Of a DNA stretch of 64,000 bases, positions 54,711 to 64,000 are shown piece after piece. The notes under the pieces were generated by a model. That model did no database searches. It was not told where the DNA came from and saw only the letters and a program-made list of their open reading frames with translations. Positions within the stretch are counted from its first letter, which is position 1, and the number at the start of each line of letters is the position of its first letter. The DNA is from Agriterribacter sp964391065 (lineage in GTDB: Bacteria; Bacteroidota; Bacteroidia; Chitinophagales; Chitinophagaceae). Location: the NCBI GenBank assembly GCA_964391065.1, contig CAYMKT010000001.1:13559-77558 (forward strand), in the 5' to 3' direction. A program made the position numbers and the translations under genes.

Positions 54711-57626
54711 ATGGCTGAAATAAAACTACCACGCTTATTAGCAGCGGCCAAGGAATTTAATATCGGACAGGAAACACTGATTGATTTCCTGATAGGGAAA
54801 GGTTTTGCAAAAGATGAACTGAAACCCACCAGCAAGCTAACTGAAGAGATGTATTCATCTCTTCAACAGGAATTTTCATCTGATAAGGCTGCTAAGGCTA
54901 AGAGCGATCAGATAGAGATACCGAAGGGAAATGTAATGGAAGCCCGTAAAAAGAAAGACGAAGAGGAAATTTTATTTAAGAAAGAAGGCAAGAGAAAAGC
55001 AGAAAAGGAAGCTGAAGTTGCAGCAGAAATTCCTGTAACGCCGGCTCATGAGCACGAAACACCACCTGTTCAAACTATCGAAACGCACGAACCTGTTCAG
55101 CCACAGATCACCAAGATAGAAGCTCCTGAAATAGAAGGACCAAAAATATTAGACAAAATTGACCTCAGTGCAATTGATTCTTCAACGCGACCGAAAAAGG
55201 GATTTAAAAAGAAGGAGGAGGATAAAGAGCCGGAAGAAATAACGCCATCTGGAAGCGATTCCCAAACGCCATTATCCCAAATCATTCCGGAGGCGGCCGA
55301 ACCTGAAGAGCCGGCAATCGTGGAGAAGAGCTCACCGGGTGATGAAAAAGGAGAAGAAAGTGCACTTGTCGAGAACATAAGAGCTGAAAAAATTGAAGGT
55401 CCGCGGATTGTAGGAAAGATTACCCTGCCGTCTCATACCGAAACGCGGCCAGCATCCAAACCCCAGGAGGAAAAAAGGAAACGCAAACGTATACCGATTG
55501 AAAAGAAAGGTGATCAGGGTGCTCCTCACCAGGGCGGGGACCAAAACCGGCAACCGCAAAGAAGGGAAGGTAACAGACCGCCTATTCAAAAGCAAGGCGA
55601 CCGAAAGGATAATAGGCCGCCCGGGCAGGGTGGCAATGCATCGTCCGGAGGAAGGTTCGGCCACGGCAAGGGCGACAGACGCAGAGATAGTAAAGAAGTC
55701 AAAGAAATTGATGCGAAGGAAATACAGGATAAAATCCGGGAAACCCAGGCTAAACTAGCCGGCTCTTCAAGAGGTGGTGGTAAAAGTGCCAAGTCAAAAA
55801 TGCGCAGGGCCCGGCGCGAAGAGGCGGAACACCTTGCCGGAGAAACGCAGGACGATAACAAATTGCAGGTAACTGAATTTGTAACAGTAAGTGAGCTGGC
55901 AAACCTGATGGATGTAAACTTTGCCGAAATTATCGGTAAGTGTATGGGGCTGGGCATCATGGTTTCCATTAACCAACGCCTCGATGCGGAAGTTATAGAA
56001 CTGGTGGCAGGCGAATTTGGTTTTGAAGTAGAATTTATCGGCGTGGACGACGTAGAGGAAGAAGAAGAGGAAGAGGAAGAAGATCACAAGGAAGATCTTG
56101 AACCCCGTGCTCCTGTTATTACGATTATGGGGCATGTTGACCATGGTAAAACCTCGTTGCTGGATTATGTGCGCAGCGCTAATGTGGTTGCAGGCGAAGC
56201 CGGCGGCATTACCCAACACATAGGAGCATACCAGGTAACCACGGCTTCAGGTAAAAAATTAACCTTTCTCGATACTCCGGGTCACGAGGCGTTTACGGCT
56301 ATGCGTGCACGCGGCGCCAAGGCCGCCGACGTTGCTATTATTGTAATTTCTGCAGATGACGCAGTGATGCCGCAAACACGCGAAGCGATAAGTCACGCAC
56401 AGGCTGCCAACCTGCCCATGGTGTTTGCCATTAATAAAATAGACAAGGATGGAGCTAATCCCGAAAAAATAAAAGAACAACTCGCCGGCATGAATATTTT
56501 GGTGGAAGACTGGGGCGGCAAATATCAAAGCCAGGAGATATCTGCCAAAAGCGGGTTGAATGTGGATCTTTTATTGGAAAAAATATTATTAGAGGCTGAG
56601 TTGCTCGATCTTAAAGCTAACCCGAATCGCGAAGCCGTGGGTACCATTATTGAAGCCTCCCTGGATAAAGGACGTGGTTTTGTGGCTACCATGCTTGTAC
56701 AGAACGGAACGTTGAGGCAGGGCGAAATTGTGGTAAGCGGACAATTTTATGGACGCGCCAAGGCGATGTTTAACGAACGTAATACGAGGCTGGAACAAGC
56801 CGGTCCTTCGAGCCCGGTTCAGATATTGGGTTTGAACGGAGCGCCACAGGCTGGTGAAAAATTTAAGGTTTACCAGGACGAAAGTGAAGCTAAGGACACC
56901 GCAACCCGGAGAGCACAAATTCTCAGGGAGCAGGGTATCCGCGCCAAAAAACATATAACGCTTGATGAAATTGGCCGACGTTTGGCATTGGGCAATTTTA
57001 AACAGTTGAATCTTATCATTAAAGGCGATGTGGACGGATCGGTGGAAGCCCTGAGCGATTCTCTGCAAAAACTATCTACAGAAGAAATTGCAGTAGCAGT
57101 AGTACATAAAGCGGTTGGCGCCATCACCGAAAGCGATGTTTTATTGGCGACGGCATCAGACGCCATTATCGTGGGCTTTAACGTGCGGCCTTCAATGCAG
57201 GCTTCAAAACTTGCTGAAACAGAAGGTGTGGAAATTAAGGCATATTCAATTATCTATAACGCAATTGAAGAAGTGAAAAGTGCGATGGAGGGTATGATGG
57301 AACCCACGATAAACGAAAAAATAATAGCGAATGTAGAGATCCGGGAAGTGTATAAATTCGATAAAGTAACGGTTGCCGGTTGCCAGGTGCTGGATGGTAA
57401 AATATTCCGTAATTCCAAAGTGAGGTTAATCCGCGATGGAATTGTGATATACCCAACAGGTGAAGGACAAAGCGCGGAACTGGGATCGCTGAAACGATAC
57501 AAGGATGATGTGAAAGAAGTAGCGAGCGGCATGGAATGCGGACTTACCATAAAGAATTATAACGACCTTAAAGCGGGCGACGTGGTGGAGGCTTTTGAAA
57601 TTGAGGAAGTAAAAAGGAGCTTGTAA
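54711..57626 (+). CDS. infB: translation initiation factor IF-2
   Basis: GTPase that places fMet-tRNA on the ribosome. A long Lys/Glu/Arg-rich N-terminal extension (about 60-400) precedes the G domain: GHVDHGKTS (about 473-481), DTPGHEAFTAMRARG and NKIDK. Domains III-IV (about 640-970) follow. Total 971 residues is long, as in Bacteroidota. Third gene of the rimP-nusA-infB block. Confidence 0.97.
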   Translation: MAEIKLPRLLAAAKEFNIGQETLIDFLIGKGFAKDELKPTSKLTEEMYSSLQQEFSSDKAAKAKSDQIEIPKGNVMEARKKKDEEEILFKKEGKRKAEKEAEVAAEIPVTPAHEHETPPVQTIETHEPVQPQITKIEAPEIEGPKILDKIDLSAIDSSTRPKKGFKKKEEDKEPEEITPSGSDSQTPLSQIIPEAAEPEEPAIVEKSSPGDEKGEESALVENIRAEKIEGPRIVGKITLPSHTETRPASKPQEEKRKRKRIPIEKKGDQGAPHQGGDQNRQPQRREGNRPPIQKQGDRKDNRPPGQGGNASSGGRFGHGKGDRRRDSKEVKEIDAKEIQDKIRETQAKLAGSSRGGGKSAKSKMRRARREEAEHLAGETQDDNKLQVTEFVTVSELANLMDVNFAEIIGKCMGLGIMVSINQRLDAEVIELVAGEFGFEVEFIGVDDVEEEEEEEEEDHKEDLEPRAPVITIMGHVDHGKTSLLDYVRSANVVAGEAGGITQHIGAYQVTTASGKKLTFLDTPGHEAFTAMRARGAKAADVAIIVISADDAVMPQTREAISHAQAANLPMVFAINKIDKDGANPEKIKEQLAGMNILVEDWGGKYQSQEISAKSGLNVDLLLEKILLEAELLDLKANPNREAVGTIIEASLDKGRGFVATMLVQNGTLRQGEIVVSGQFYGRAKAMFNERNTRLEQAGPSSPVQILGLNGAPQAGEKFKVYQDESEAKDTATRRAQILREQGIRAKKHITLDEIGRRLALGNFKQLNLIIKGDVDGSVEALSDSLQKLSTEEIAVAVVHKAVGAITESDVLLATASDAIIVGFNVRPSMQASKLAETEGVEIKAYSIIYNAIEEVKSAMEGMMEPTINEKIIANVEIREVYKFDKVTVAGCQVLDGKIFRNSKVRLIRDGIVIYPTGEGQSAELGSLKRYKDDVKEVASGMECGLTIKNYNDLKAGDVVEAFEIEEVKRSL

Positions 57627-57705
57627 ACCTTTGTTAAATAAGGGGCACCTGGTGCACTTGCTGCAAAAGGCCTTTTATTTTTGAACGGTCTTGAAAAGGT
57701 TAATT

Positions 57706-59228
57706 ATGAAACAATTCATATTTGTTGTTGGATTATCATTGATGAGTATTTTGGCCACCGCACAGGTGGGTCAGTCTAAAAAGGTACTCGCCGATAAGAT
57801 TATAGCGGTCATTGGCGATAAAATTGTACTGAATTCGGATATTACCAATTATATCGAAGACGAAAAAAGGCAAGGCCACGAATTGCCACCCGATGCAGGC
57901 TGTATGTTGCTTCAGCAAATGATGGTGCGGAAGGCGCTGATGTTGCAGGCACAAAAAGACTCTTTGCCGGTAAGTGATGAAGAAATTGAAGCGGAACTCG
58001 ATCAGCGTATCCGTTATTATATTGGCGCATATGGAGGCAAAGACGCATTGGAGCAAATTGCGGGAAAAAGCATTTACCAGATTAAGGAAGACAACCGGAC
58101 AGCCATCAAGGAGCAAAAATTGTCCGATGCTATGCAACGCTCTATCATCGCTAACGTAAGAATAACCCCCAACGAAGTAAAGGATTATTTTGAAAAAATA
58201 CCTAAAGACAGCTTACGGTTTTACGAAACAGAATTGGAAATAAAGCAGGTAGTGTCTTATGCCAAAGCCAGCCGCGACCTGGAAAAATATGCGCAGGACG
58301 AGCTGACCGAATACAAACGACAAATAGAAAGTGGCGTTACTTCGTTTGAAAGAGTAGCTAAAATATATAGCGATGATCCAGGCACAAAGGACGCGGGTGG
58401 ACGTTTTGAGTTTAACCGAAACGACAAAAACGTAGATGGTACTTTCTCTTCCACAGCATTTGCCTTGAAAGAAGGGCAAACATCCAGGGTGGTAAAGTCA
58501 AAATTTGGATATCATATTATTCAACTGGTGAGCAGAACCGGTGATGACGTGGTAGTACGCCATATCCTTAAAATACCCCAAATTACCGATACTGAGGTAA
58601 ATGAAGCTATTGCAAAATTGGATACCATCAAGGCTAAACTGGTGGCGGGAACCATGACCTTTGGTGAAGCGGTAGATAAATATAGTGAAGATGAAAACAG
58701 CAAATTTACCGCCGGTTCCATCACCAATGCCCAGGGATCGCCCTATCTTGCCATCCAGGATTTAGACAAATCACTGTTACCATCCTATAATAAATTAAAG
58801 GTGGGCGAATACTCCGATCCTATTCCTTTTACCGACGAAAGAGGTAAGAAGGGCGCACGGATTATTTATATTCAAAGTAAATCGGAACCTCATCGTGAAA
58901 ACCTTAAAGACGATTATGACCGTATAGCGCAGCGTGTAGCGGAAGANNNNNNNNNNNNNNNNNNNNNNNNNNNNNNNNNNNNNNNNNNNNNNNNNNNNNN
59001 NNNNNNNNNNNNNNNNNNNNNNNNNNNNNNNNNNNNNNNNNNNNNNATCGTGAAAACCTTAAAGACGATTATGACCGTATAGCGCAGCGTGTAGCGGAAG
59101 ATAAAAAGGGGGAAATGCTCAACACCTGGTTCCGGCAAAAAATGCCTGGCTATTATATTTCAGTTGATAAGGAGTTCAGCGACTGCGCTGAAATAAGCCA
59201 ATGGCTGTCAACCACAAACCTGGACTAA
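57706..59228 (+). CDS. surA: SurA-like peptidyl-prolyl isomerase, interrupted by false gap
   Basis: Periplasmic chaperone/parvulin of outer-membrane protein folding. A signal peptide (MKQFIFV..TAQ), then a SurA_N helical domain, then two parvulin repeats (AGGRFEFNRN, VVRHILKIPQ, FGEAVDKYSED). The gap at 58947 is false: the 55 bp on each side are identical, and removing one copy plus the N gives a single uninterrupted frame of about 455 codons ending TTNLD-stop. The ATG at 57706 is preferred over a TTG five codons upstream. Convergent with dusB, the two stops only 4 bp apart. Confidence 0.88.
58947..59046. other. false assembly gap (100 N) within the surA-like gene
   Basis: The 55 bases at 58892-58946 are identical to those at 59047-59101. 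Joining them restores the reading frame exactly (from 57691, 1383 nt, a multiple of three), so no sequence is missing. Confidence 0.93.
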
Positions 59229-59232
59229 CCCA

Positions 59233-60306
59233 CTAGCTGATTATTGCTGATGCACAAACTGCTGCATTCTCACTCCTTGTTTTGTAGTAGTCATAGTAGT
59301 CACCGGCATAGGTTGTAGTGATCTTTTCCAGTACGTCTTCAACTTCTATTTGAGATTTAGCCGTTACCAATTGCATTCTAAAATCCTTAATATGAGGTAA
59401 GCCCTTTAAGTAATTGGCGTAATGTCGTCTCATTTCCAGTATGCCCAATACCGGGCCCTTCCATTCAACCGACTTACAAAGATGTGTGCGGCATACTTCC
59501 ATCCTTTCTCCAAGCGATGGGGGCGCCAGTAATTGACCAGTTCGTATATAGTGTTTTATTTCCCTGAATATCCATGGATATCCAATAGCCGCCCTGCCGA
59601 TCATAATGCCGTCTACGCCAAATCTTTTTTTGTATTCCACCGCTTTTTCCGGACTGTCGATATCGCCATTCCCAAAAACGGGAATATGTATGCGGGGGTT
59701 GTTTTTTATAGCTGCAATCAAACTCCAGTCGGCATCGCCTTTATAAAGTTGCGCACGTGTACGCCCATGAATGGTAAGCGCCTTCACTCCCACATCCTGT
59801 AAACGCTCGGCCACCGCTTCTATATTTTTAGAATCGTCGTCCCAGCCCAAACGGGTTTTTACTGTAACCGGCAACGCGGTAGACTTCACAACAGCTTCGG
59901 TTAACCGCACCATCAGGTCAATATCCTTCAATACCGCCGCACCGGCGCCTTTGCATACCACTTTTTTTACAGGGCAGCCAAAGTTAATATCAACGAGATC
60001 TGGTTGAACAGCATCGATTATTTTGGCGCTGAGCGACAGGGCTTCTTCATCGCCGCCAAACATTTGTATGCCAAACGGGCGTTCAAATTCAGAAAAATCT
60101 AATTTTTGCCTGCTTTTAATGGCGTCCCTTATCAATCCTTCGCTGCTGATAAACTCACTATACATCAGGTCGGCGCCATTTTGTTTGCATACATAACGGA
60201 ACGGGGGATCACTCACATCTTCCATGGGCGCCAGAAGGAGTGGAAAATCAGGAAGTTGTATAGAACCAATTTGTACCGCCATTGCACGAACTATCTTATC
60301 TTGCAT
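59233..60306 (-). CDS. dusB: tRNA-dihydrouridine synthase (DusB-like)
   Basis: FMN enzyme reducing uridine to dihydrouridine in the tRNA D-loop. TIM barrel with LLAPMEDVSDPPFR near the start, NFGCPVKKVVCKGAGA (catalytic Cys region), TVKTRLGWDD, TIHGRTRAQ and the FMN phosphate block FGNGDI and MIGRAAIG. Full length. An alternative start is at 60282 (MAVQIGS). Convergent with the surA-like gene; divergent from the CPBP protease. Confidence 0.93.
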   Translation of the reverse strand: MQDKIVRAMAVQIGSIQLPDFPLLLAPMEDVSDPPFRYVCKQNGADLMYSEFISSEGLIRDAIKSRQKLDFSEFERPFGIQMFGGDEEALSLSAKIIDAVQPDLVDINFGCPVKKVVCKGAGAAVLKDIDLMVRLTEAVVKSTALPVTVKTRLGWDDDSKNIEAVAERLQDVGVKALTIHGRTRAQLYKGDADWSLIAAIKNNPRIHIPVFGNGDIDSPEKAVEYKKRFGVDGIMIGRAAIGYPWIFREIKHYIRTGQLLAPPSLGERMEVCRTHLCKSVEWKGPVLGILEMRRHYANYLKGLPHIKDFRMQLVTAKSQIEVEDVLEKITTTYAGDYYDYYKTRSENAAVCASAIIS

Positions 60307-60441
60307 AAGTGGAAAAAATTCGGATCAGTTTTAATCAGTTGGCAAATCTTTACAAAAACTCAATGAATTGATTTTCAATGCATGTTTGCCTGCTCCGCTT
60401 CCACCGCAAGCCGCAAATGTACACACTAATTTCATACGATT

Positions 60442-61389
60442 ATGTACGACGCAGATTCTAAAGGGGTATCCTACAGTAATGCTTTTTTGGTTCTTATAGG
60501 GCTATGGATCGGAGGATTCATTGCCGGAGCCATATTGAGTATTGTAGTGTGGGTATTAATGTCGGACAAATCGTTAATGTCCATGCCTGAAGAACTATTG
60601 AAGCTCGAAAACATGAATGTGGTGAGGACGATACAGGCAGTGTCTACTGCCGTAACCTTTTTTTTGCCTGCTTACTTTACCGCGCTGATCATCAATCGCA
60701 AGCCGGCTAGATTTTTGGGTTTCAGCATGCCATTCAGTTACCGGCAGTTGCTTTTGGCGCTGGGTATTATGCTTGGAGCTGCAGCTACAGCGGCTGCATT
60801 GGGTACACTGAACGAGATAATTCCTATCCCCCAGACGGCGGCCAATTATTTTAGACAATTGGAAGACAGCTATGGCGCGCAGGTGGAAGCGATAATCAAC
60901 ATCAACACTTTTGGTGATTACATCATATCTATTTTTTTGATCGCTTTACTGCCGGCAGTATTTGAAGAGACTTTCTTTCGCGGAGGCCTGCAAAATCTGC
61001 TTACCCGGATTTTAAAAAAGCCATGGGTTGCTATTTTGATCACCAGTTTAATATTTAGTGTTATTCATCTTTCCTATTATGGATTCCTGGCGCGTGTATG
61101 CCTGGGCGTTGTATTAGGATTGATTTTTTATTTTTCCCGCAGCCTTTGGCTAAGCATTGCAGCGCATTTTTTTAACAACGCTATCGCTGTTACGCAAATG
61201 TATATGATGATCAGGCAAGGTAAATCGGTAAAAGAAGCGATGAATGAAACTTATCCGGTGTGGTGGGGAATTATCGGAGTGATCATATTGTATGCTTTGT
61301 TTATGCTTTTCAAAAAAATATCAAAGGACGAAAGGGTAAAGCACACCCCGCCAGAAGACAGGGCGCTTGAGGAAAAGTGGATTGCATGA
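60442..61389 (+). CDS. CPBP-family intramembrane metalloprotease
   Basis: Membrane protein of 315 residues with about eight helices and the Abi/CPBP signature: EETFFRGGLQN (Glu pair about residue 175), a His in FSVIHLSYYGF and a later HFFNNA. Relatives cleave membrane proteins and act in bacteriocin immunity or prenyl-protein processing. The substrate is unknown. A hairpin terminator candidate follows. Confidence 0.87.
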   Translation: MYDADSKGVSYSNAFLVLIGLWIGGFIAGAILSIVVWVLMSDKSLMSMPEELLKLENMNVVRTIQAVSTAVTFFLPAYFTALIINRKPARFLGFSMPFSYRQLLLALGIMLGAAATAAALGTLNEIIPIPQTAANYFRQLEDSYGAQVEAIININTFGDYIISIFLIALLPAVFEETFFRGGLQNLLTRILKKPWVAILITSLIFSVIHLSYYGFLARVCLGVVLGLIFYFSRSLWLSIAAHFFNNAIAVTQMYMMIRQGKSVKEAMNETYPVWWGIIGVIILYALFMLFKKISKDERVKHTPPEDRALEEKWIA

Positions 61390-61404
61390 AGGGTTTAGAG
61401 ACAC

Positions 61405-61443
61405 GACTTGCCGGGTAGGGCGGTAAGTCTGCTTGTAGTTTTT
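61405..61443 (+). terminator. candidate terminator after the CPBP gene
   Basis: GACTTGCCG (61405-61413) pairs with CGGTAAGTC (61421-61429), one G-U pair, loop of 7; a T run (61439-61443) starts about 9 bp after the stem, so efficiency is uncertain. Confidence 0.4.
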
Positions 61444-61556
61444 GATTAACAGGATGTCGGTCCGTATTTCGAATTTTCTTTGCAATGTGCTTTTTGTTAT
61501 TTGTTTTTTTTCATTTCCAGGTCCGGCGATTCAACTTCTAATAATAAATTACTGCA

Positions 61557-62435
61557 ATGGCAATGAACTGGAAAGTATTTAAAACCAGGGCAATTACTGC
61601 ATTGGTGTTTGTAATCGTTATGATGGGCGGCGTGCTATGGAATGAATGGAGCTTTTTTATACTATTTTCAATCATACACTGGGGTTGCTGGATCGAATAC
61701 CAGGCACTGATCAAGCGCATTGATCCTTCTTATCAAAACATCTCCTATTTTCATGCATACGGTGTAATTATTGCTGGTTGGTCGCTGATGTTATATGGCG
61801 CCGGCGAGGGTCATTCTTTGGCAGACCACGGGCTGCGCGCCTTAGGATTGGCTGCGGGACTGGTTTTCGCGTTTGCCCTTCCGGTCATTGAAATCCTTTT
61901 TTCGAAGCAGTTTAACCTCAGGCATATCAGTTTTTCCGTGCTGGGTATTTTGTATATTTCTGTAAGCTGGACTCTTATGATTAATATCAGATCCATAGAA
62001 AGCTTGTGGATATCAGGCAGGGGTGAATCGTTTCAGGCAGGATGGATAATTCCGCTTGTTGTCATTTTTTCTATCTGGATCAATGATACTATGGCCTACA
62101 TCACCGGCTCGCTGATTGGCAAAACGCCGTTCTCGAAAGTATCTCCCAAAAAAACGATTGAAGGTACCGTTGGTGGCGCTATTTTATGTGTTGCGGTAAT
62201 GGGCGGAATAGCATACGTCATGCAGTTACATGTTGTGCAGGTATGTATTATTGCGGGCATTTCGGCTGTTATGGGTACTGTGGGTGATTTGCTTGAAAGT
62301 AAGCTGAAACGTATGGCTGATGTGAAGGATAGTGGACAGATCATGCCGGGCCACGGAGGGTTTTTGGATCGCTTTGATTCCATGCTGTTAGCCATACCTT
62401 TTGTTTGGCTGTATGTGATGATAATATTGAAATGA
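61557..62435 (+). CDS. cdsA: phosphatidate cytidylyltransferase
   Basis: Makes CDP-diacylglycerol from phosphatidate and CTP, the branch point of phospholipid synthesis. About seven membrane helices and the family signature near the C-terminus, KRMADVKDSGQIMPGHGGFLDRFDS. The conserved Asp is present in NDTMAY. Either ATG 61557 or 61563 can be the start. psd follows in the same direction 62 bp later. Confidence 0.93.
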   Translation: MAMNWKVFKTRAITALVFVIVMMGGVLWNEWSFFILFSIIHWGCWIEYQALIKRIDPSYQNISYFHAYGVIIAGWSLMLYGAGEGHSLADHGLRALGLAAGLVFAFALPVIEILFSKQFNLRHISFSVLGILYISVSWTLMINIRSIESLWISGRGESFQAGWIIPLVVIFSIWINDTMAYITGSLIGKTPFSKVSPKKTIEGTVGGAILCVAVMGGIAYVMQLHVVQVCIIAGISAVMGTVGDLLESKLKRMADVKDSGQIMPGHGGFLDRFDSMLLAIPFVWLYVMIILK

Positions 62436-62497
62436 AGCAATCCAAAATTTTGAAGCTCTTCCGTCAATGACTATTTTTGTTCAATCAACCAGTATAC

Positions 62498-63154
62498 ATG
62501 ACAGTTCATAAAGAAGGATATAAAACAATAGCGCTTTGCGGTTTATTTTTCGTAGTCATTAATCTCGTGCTTTTTTTTCTTTTACCTTACAAACTGAGCT
62601 GGCTGGCCTGGGTTATTTTTATTCTTTCCTTTTTATTTTTCCTGTTCATTGTTTCTTTTTTTCGGGTACCGGAACGTGAACTTACCGTTGACGATGGAAA
62701 GATTGTTGCACCGGCCGATGGCAAAGTAGTAGTAATTGAAGAAATGGTGGATGACGAATATTTTAAGGATAAGCGTTTGCAGATATCAATATTCATGAGT
62801 CCGGCTAATGTGCACCAAAATCTTAATCCCGTGAGCGGAGAAGTGGTATACAGCCGCTATCACAAAGGCAAATATTTAGTGGCGTGGAACCCCAAATCAT
62901 CTACCGATAATGAACGCCATAGCGTTGTAATACACAACGAAAATGCTCCCGTTTTAGTAAAACAAATTGCCGGGGCTGTGGCACGGCGTATTATTAACAA
63001 TCTGAAACCCGGCCAAAAAGTAAAGCAGGGCGCCGAGATGGGCTTTATTAAATTTGGCAGCCGGGTAGATGTACTTTTACCCCCCGGTACTAAAGTTCAT
63101 GTGCAACTGAACGAGGCGGTACAGGGAGGTGTAACTGCACTGGCCAGTTGGTAA
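62498..63154 (+). CDS. psd: phosphatidylserine decarboxylase, short (type II) form
   Basis: Makes phosphatidylethanolamine. Two N-terminal membrane helices, the PADGKVV block, HQNLNPVSGEV, and the self-cleavage site Gly-Ser near residue 186 in FGSRVD, where the Ser becomes the pyruvoyl group. At 218 residues it is the short form. The frame is open 7 codons upstream; the ATG at 62498 fits. cdsA is upstream, but no phosphatidylserine synthase (pssA) is seen in the window. Confidence 0.93.
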   Translation: MTVHKEGYKTIALCGLFFVVINLVLFFLLPYKLSWLAWVIFILSFLFFLFIVSFFRVPERELTVDDGKIVAPADGKVVVIEEMVDDEYFKDKRLQISIFMSPANVHQNLNPVSGEVVYSRYHKGKYLVAWNPKSSTDNERHSVVIHNENAPVLVKQIAGAVARRIINNLKPGQKVKQGAEMGFIKFGSRVDVLLPPGTKVHVQLNEAVQGGVTALASW

Positions 63155-63300
63155 GCAGGAGACATGTATTTCAAATCGTTTTTAGGAAAAATGAGGCGGC
63201 TTCAATATGCAGTCGAAGATTTGGTATACCTGCTCCAGATACCGCCCGGCGAATTTTTTCGAATTCAATCCCTATTTTCTTTCAAAAGTTTTACGATAAA

Positions 63301-63984
63301 ATGATTTTTGTTTTGAAACCTGCAATACTGGCGCTGCTGCTTTTTATTTCAATATTTTCTTACGCTCAGAAATCAGATACCGGTAATTGGTTTATTTATT
63401 TTGGTAACCAGTCCATCAATAAAAAATGGAACTGGTGGAATGAGGTACAATACCGGAACTATAATTTTGCGGGCGACTTACAGCAACTGCTTATCAGGAC
63501 GGGAGTTGGCTATAACCTGACAGAGAACAACAATAATGTTTTAATGGGATACGGCTTCATTCATTCACAAAATTATTTACCCAATGAAGTGGATAAGTCG
63601 AAAAATAATGAGCACCGGATTTATCAGCAGTTTATTACAAAGCAAAATTTTGGACGGATCTTTCTTCAACACAGATACAGGATAGAAGAACGCTTTTTGC
63701 CTGACGATTTTAAAATGCGCTTTCGGTATTTTCTGTCTTTGAATGTTCCATTGAACCACAACAGCATGATTTCAAAAACAGTATATGCATCTGCATACAA
63801 CGAACTATTCCTGAATGCAGAAAGCCCCGTTTTTGATCGCGACAGGCTGTACGGCGCCCTGGGTTATGTGTTAGATAAAAACTTTAGGATGGAGCTGGGT
63901 TTTATGGCTCAGATATTAGAGACCGGCACGAGGGGGCAGTTTCAAATAGTACTGTTCAATAATCTGCCATTCAGTAAGGAATAA
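63301..63984 (+). CDS. DUF2490-domain outer-membrane protein
   Basis: Signal peptide (MIFVLKPAILALLLF..SYAQ), then a beta-rich protein with GNWFIYFGNQSINKKWNWWNEVQYRNY, the typical DUF2490 opening. Length 227 fits. DUF2490 proteins are Bacteroidota outer-membrane barrels of unknown function. The frame is open to 63148 and overlaps psd, but only the ATG at 63301 opens a signal peptide. Confidence 0.85.
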   Translation: MIFVLKPAILALLLFISIFSYAQKSDTGNWFIYFGNQSINKKWNWWNEVQYRNYNFAGDLQQLLIRTGVGYNLTENNNNVLMGYGFIHSQNYLPNEVDKSKNNEHRIYQQFITKQNFGRIFLQHRYRIEERFLPDDFKMRFRYFLSLNVPLNHNSMISKTVYASAYNELFLNAESPVFDRDRLYGALGYVLDKNFRMELGFMAQILETGTRGQFQIVLFNNLPFSKE

Positions 63985-64000
63985 CAGTGCGTACTCCGGT

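Overview
The window is chromosomal DNA from a member of the Bacteroidota, most likely family Chitinophagaceae or a close relative. The support is a type IX secretion/gliding pair (PorV and GldJ), BatB/BatC proteins, an RRM-type RNA-binding protein with a glycine-rich tail, a split 2-oxoacid:ferredoxin oxidoreductase, a bacterial GH3 protein, and several TAnnTTTG promoter elements typical of the phylum. No rRNA, tRNA, CRISPR array or transposase was recognised. The sequence is a draft scaffold with five 100-N gaps. Three of them (35168, 44451, 58947) are flanked by the same 55 bp on both sides, so they are unmerged contig overlaps rather than missing sequence; the other two (1251, 7647) are true gaps.

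Layout. 1-8 kb: a lipoprotein class D beta-lactamase, batB-batC, an EamA exporter, a lipoprotein, a DsbA/FrnE-like protein, an RRM protein and a Gfo/Idh/MocA oxidoreductase cut by a gap. 8-10.6 kb: a metal-linked cluster (MerC-like protein divergent from SCO and a Fur-family regulator), then ruvB. 10.7-17 kb: two orphan response regulators on either side of rpoN and a PAP2-like membrane protein, a GHL10 glycosidase and a MarR regulator. 17-31 kb: metabolism and envelope genes (aminotransferase, korB, JmjC-like cupin, ACP phosphodiesterase, DUF2911 gene beside a decayed copy, fabH, mtgA, LysE, GH3, GT2, korA, ispF). 31.8-35 kb: porV and gldJ, divergent. 35-40.4 kb: a heptamer-repeat spacer, recA, mgsA-GNAT, an acidic hypothetical protein and uvrB.

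40.5-42.8 kb is an AT-rich accessory island on the minus strand: a C5 cytosine methyltransferase, an HNH restriction endonuclease, a 36-codon remnant of vsr and a truncated XRE regulator. It is followed by an orphan ParA and an esterase. 44.4-50.3 kb: a second heptamer-repeat spacer, polA, a GH30 lipoprotein and an amidohydrolase. 50.4-59.2 kb is a translation/transcription block: prfA, a UDP-sugar epimerase, rimP-nusA-infB and a surA-like chaperone that is intact once its false gap is closed. 59.2-64 kb: dusB, a CPBP protease, cdsA, psd and a DUF2490 protein.

Most genes are ordinary housekeeping. The parts that merit a second look are the restriction-modification island with its broken vsr and regulator, the DUF2911 internal-deletion relic, the strictly 7-bp-periodic spacers, the palindrome in the merC promoter, and the separation of korA from korB.
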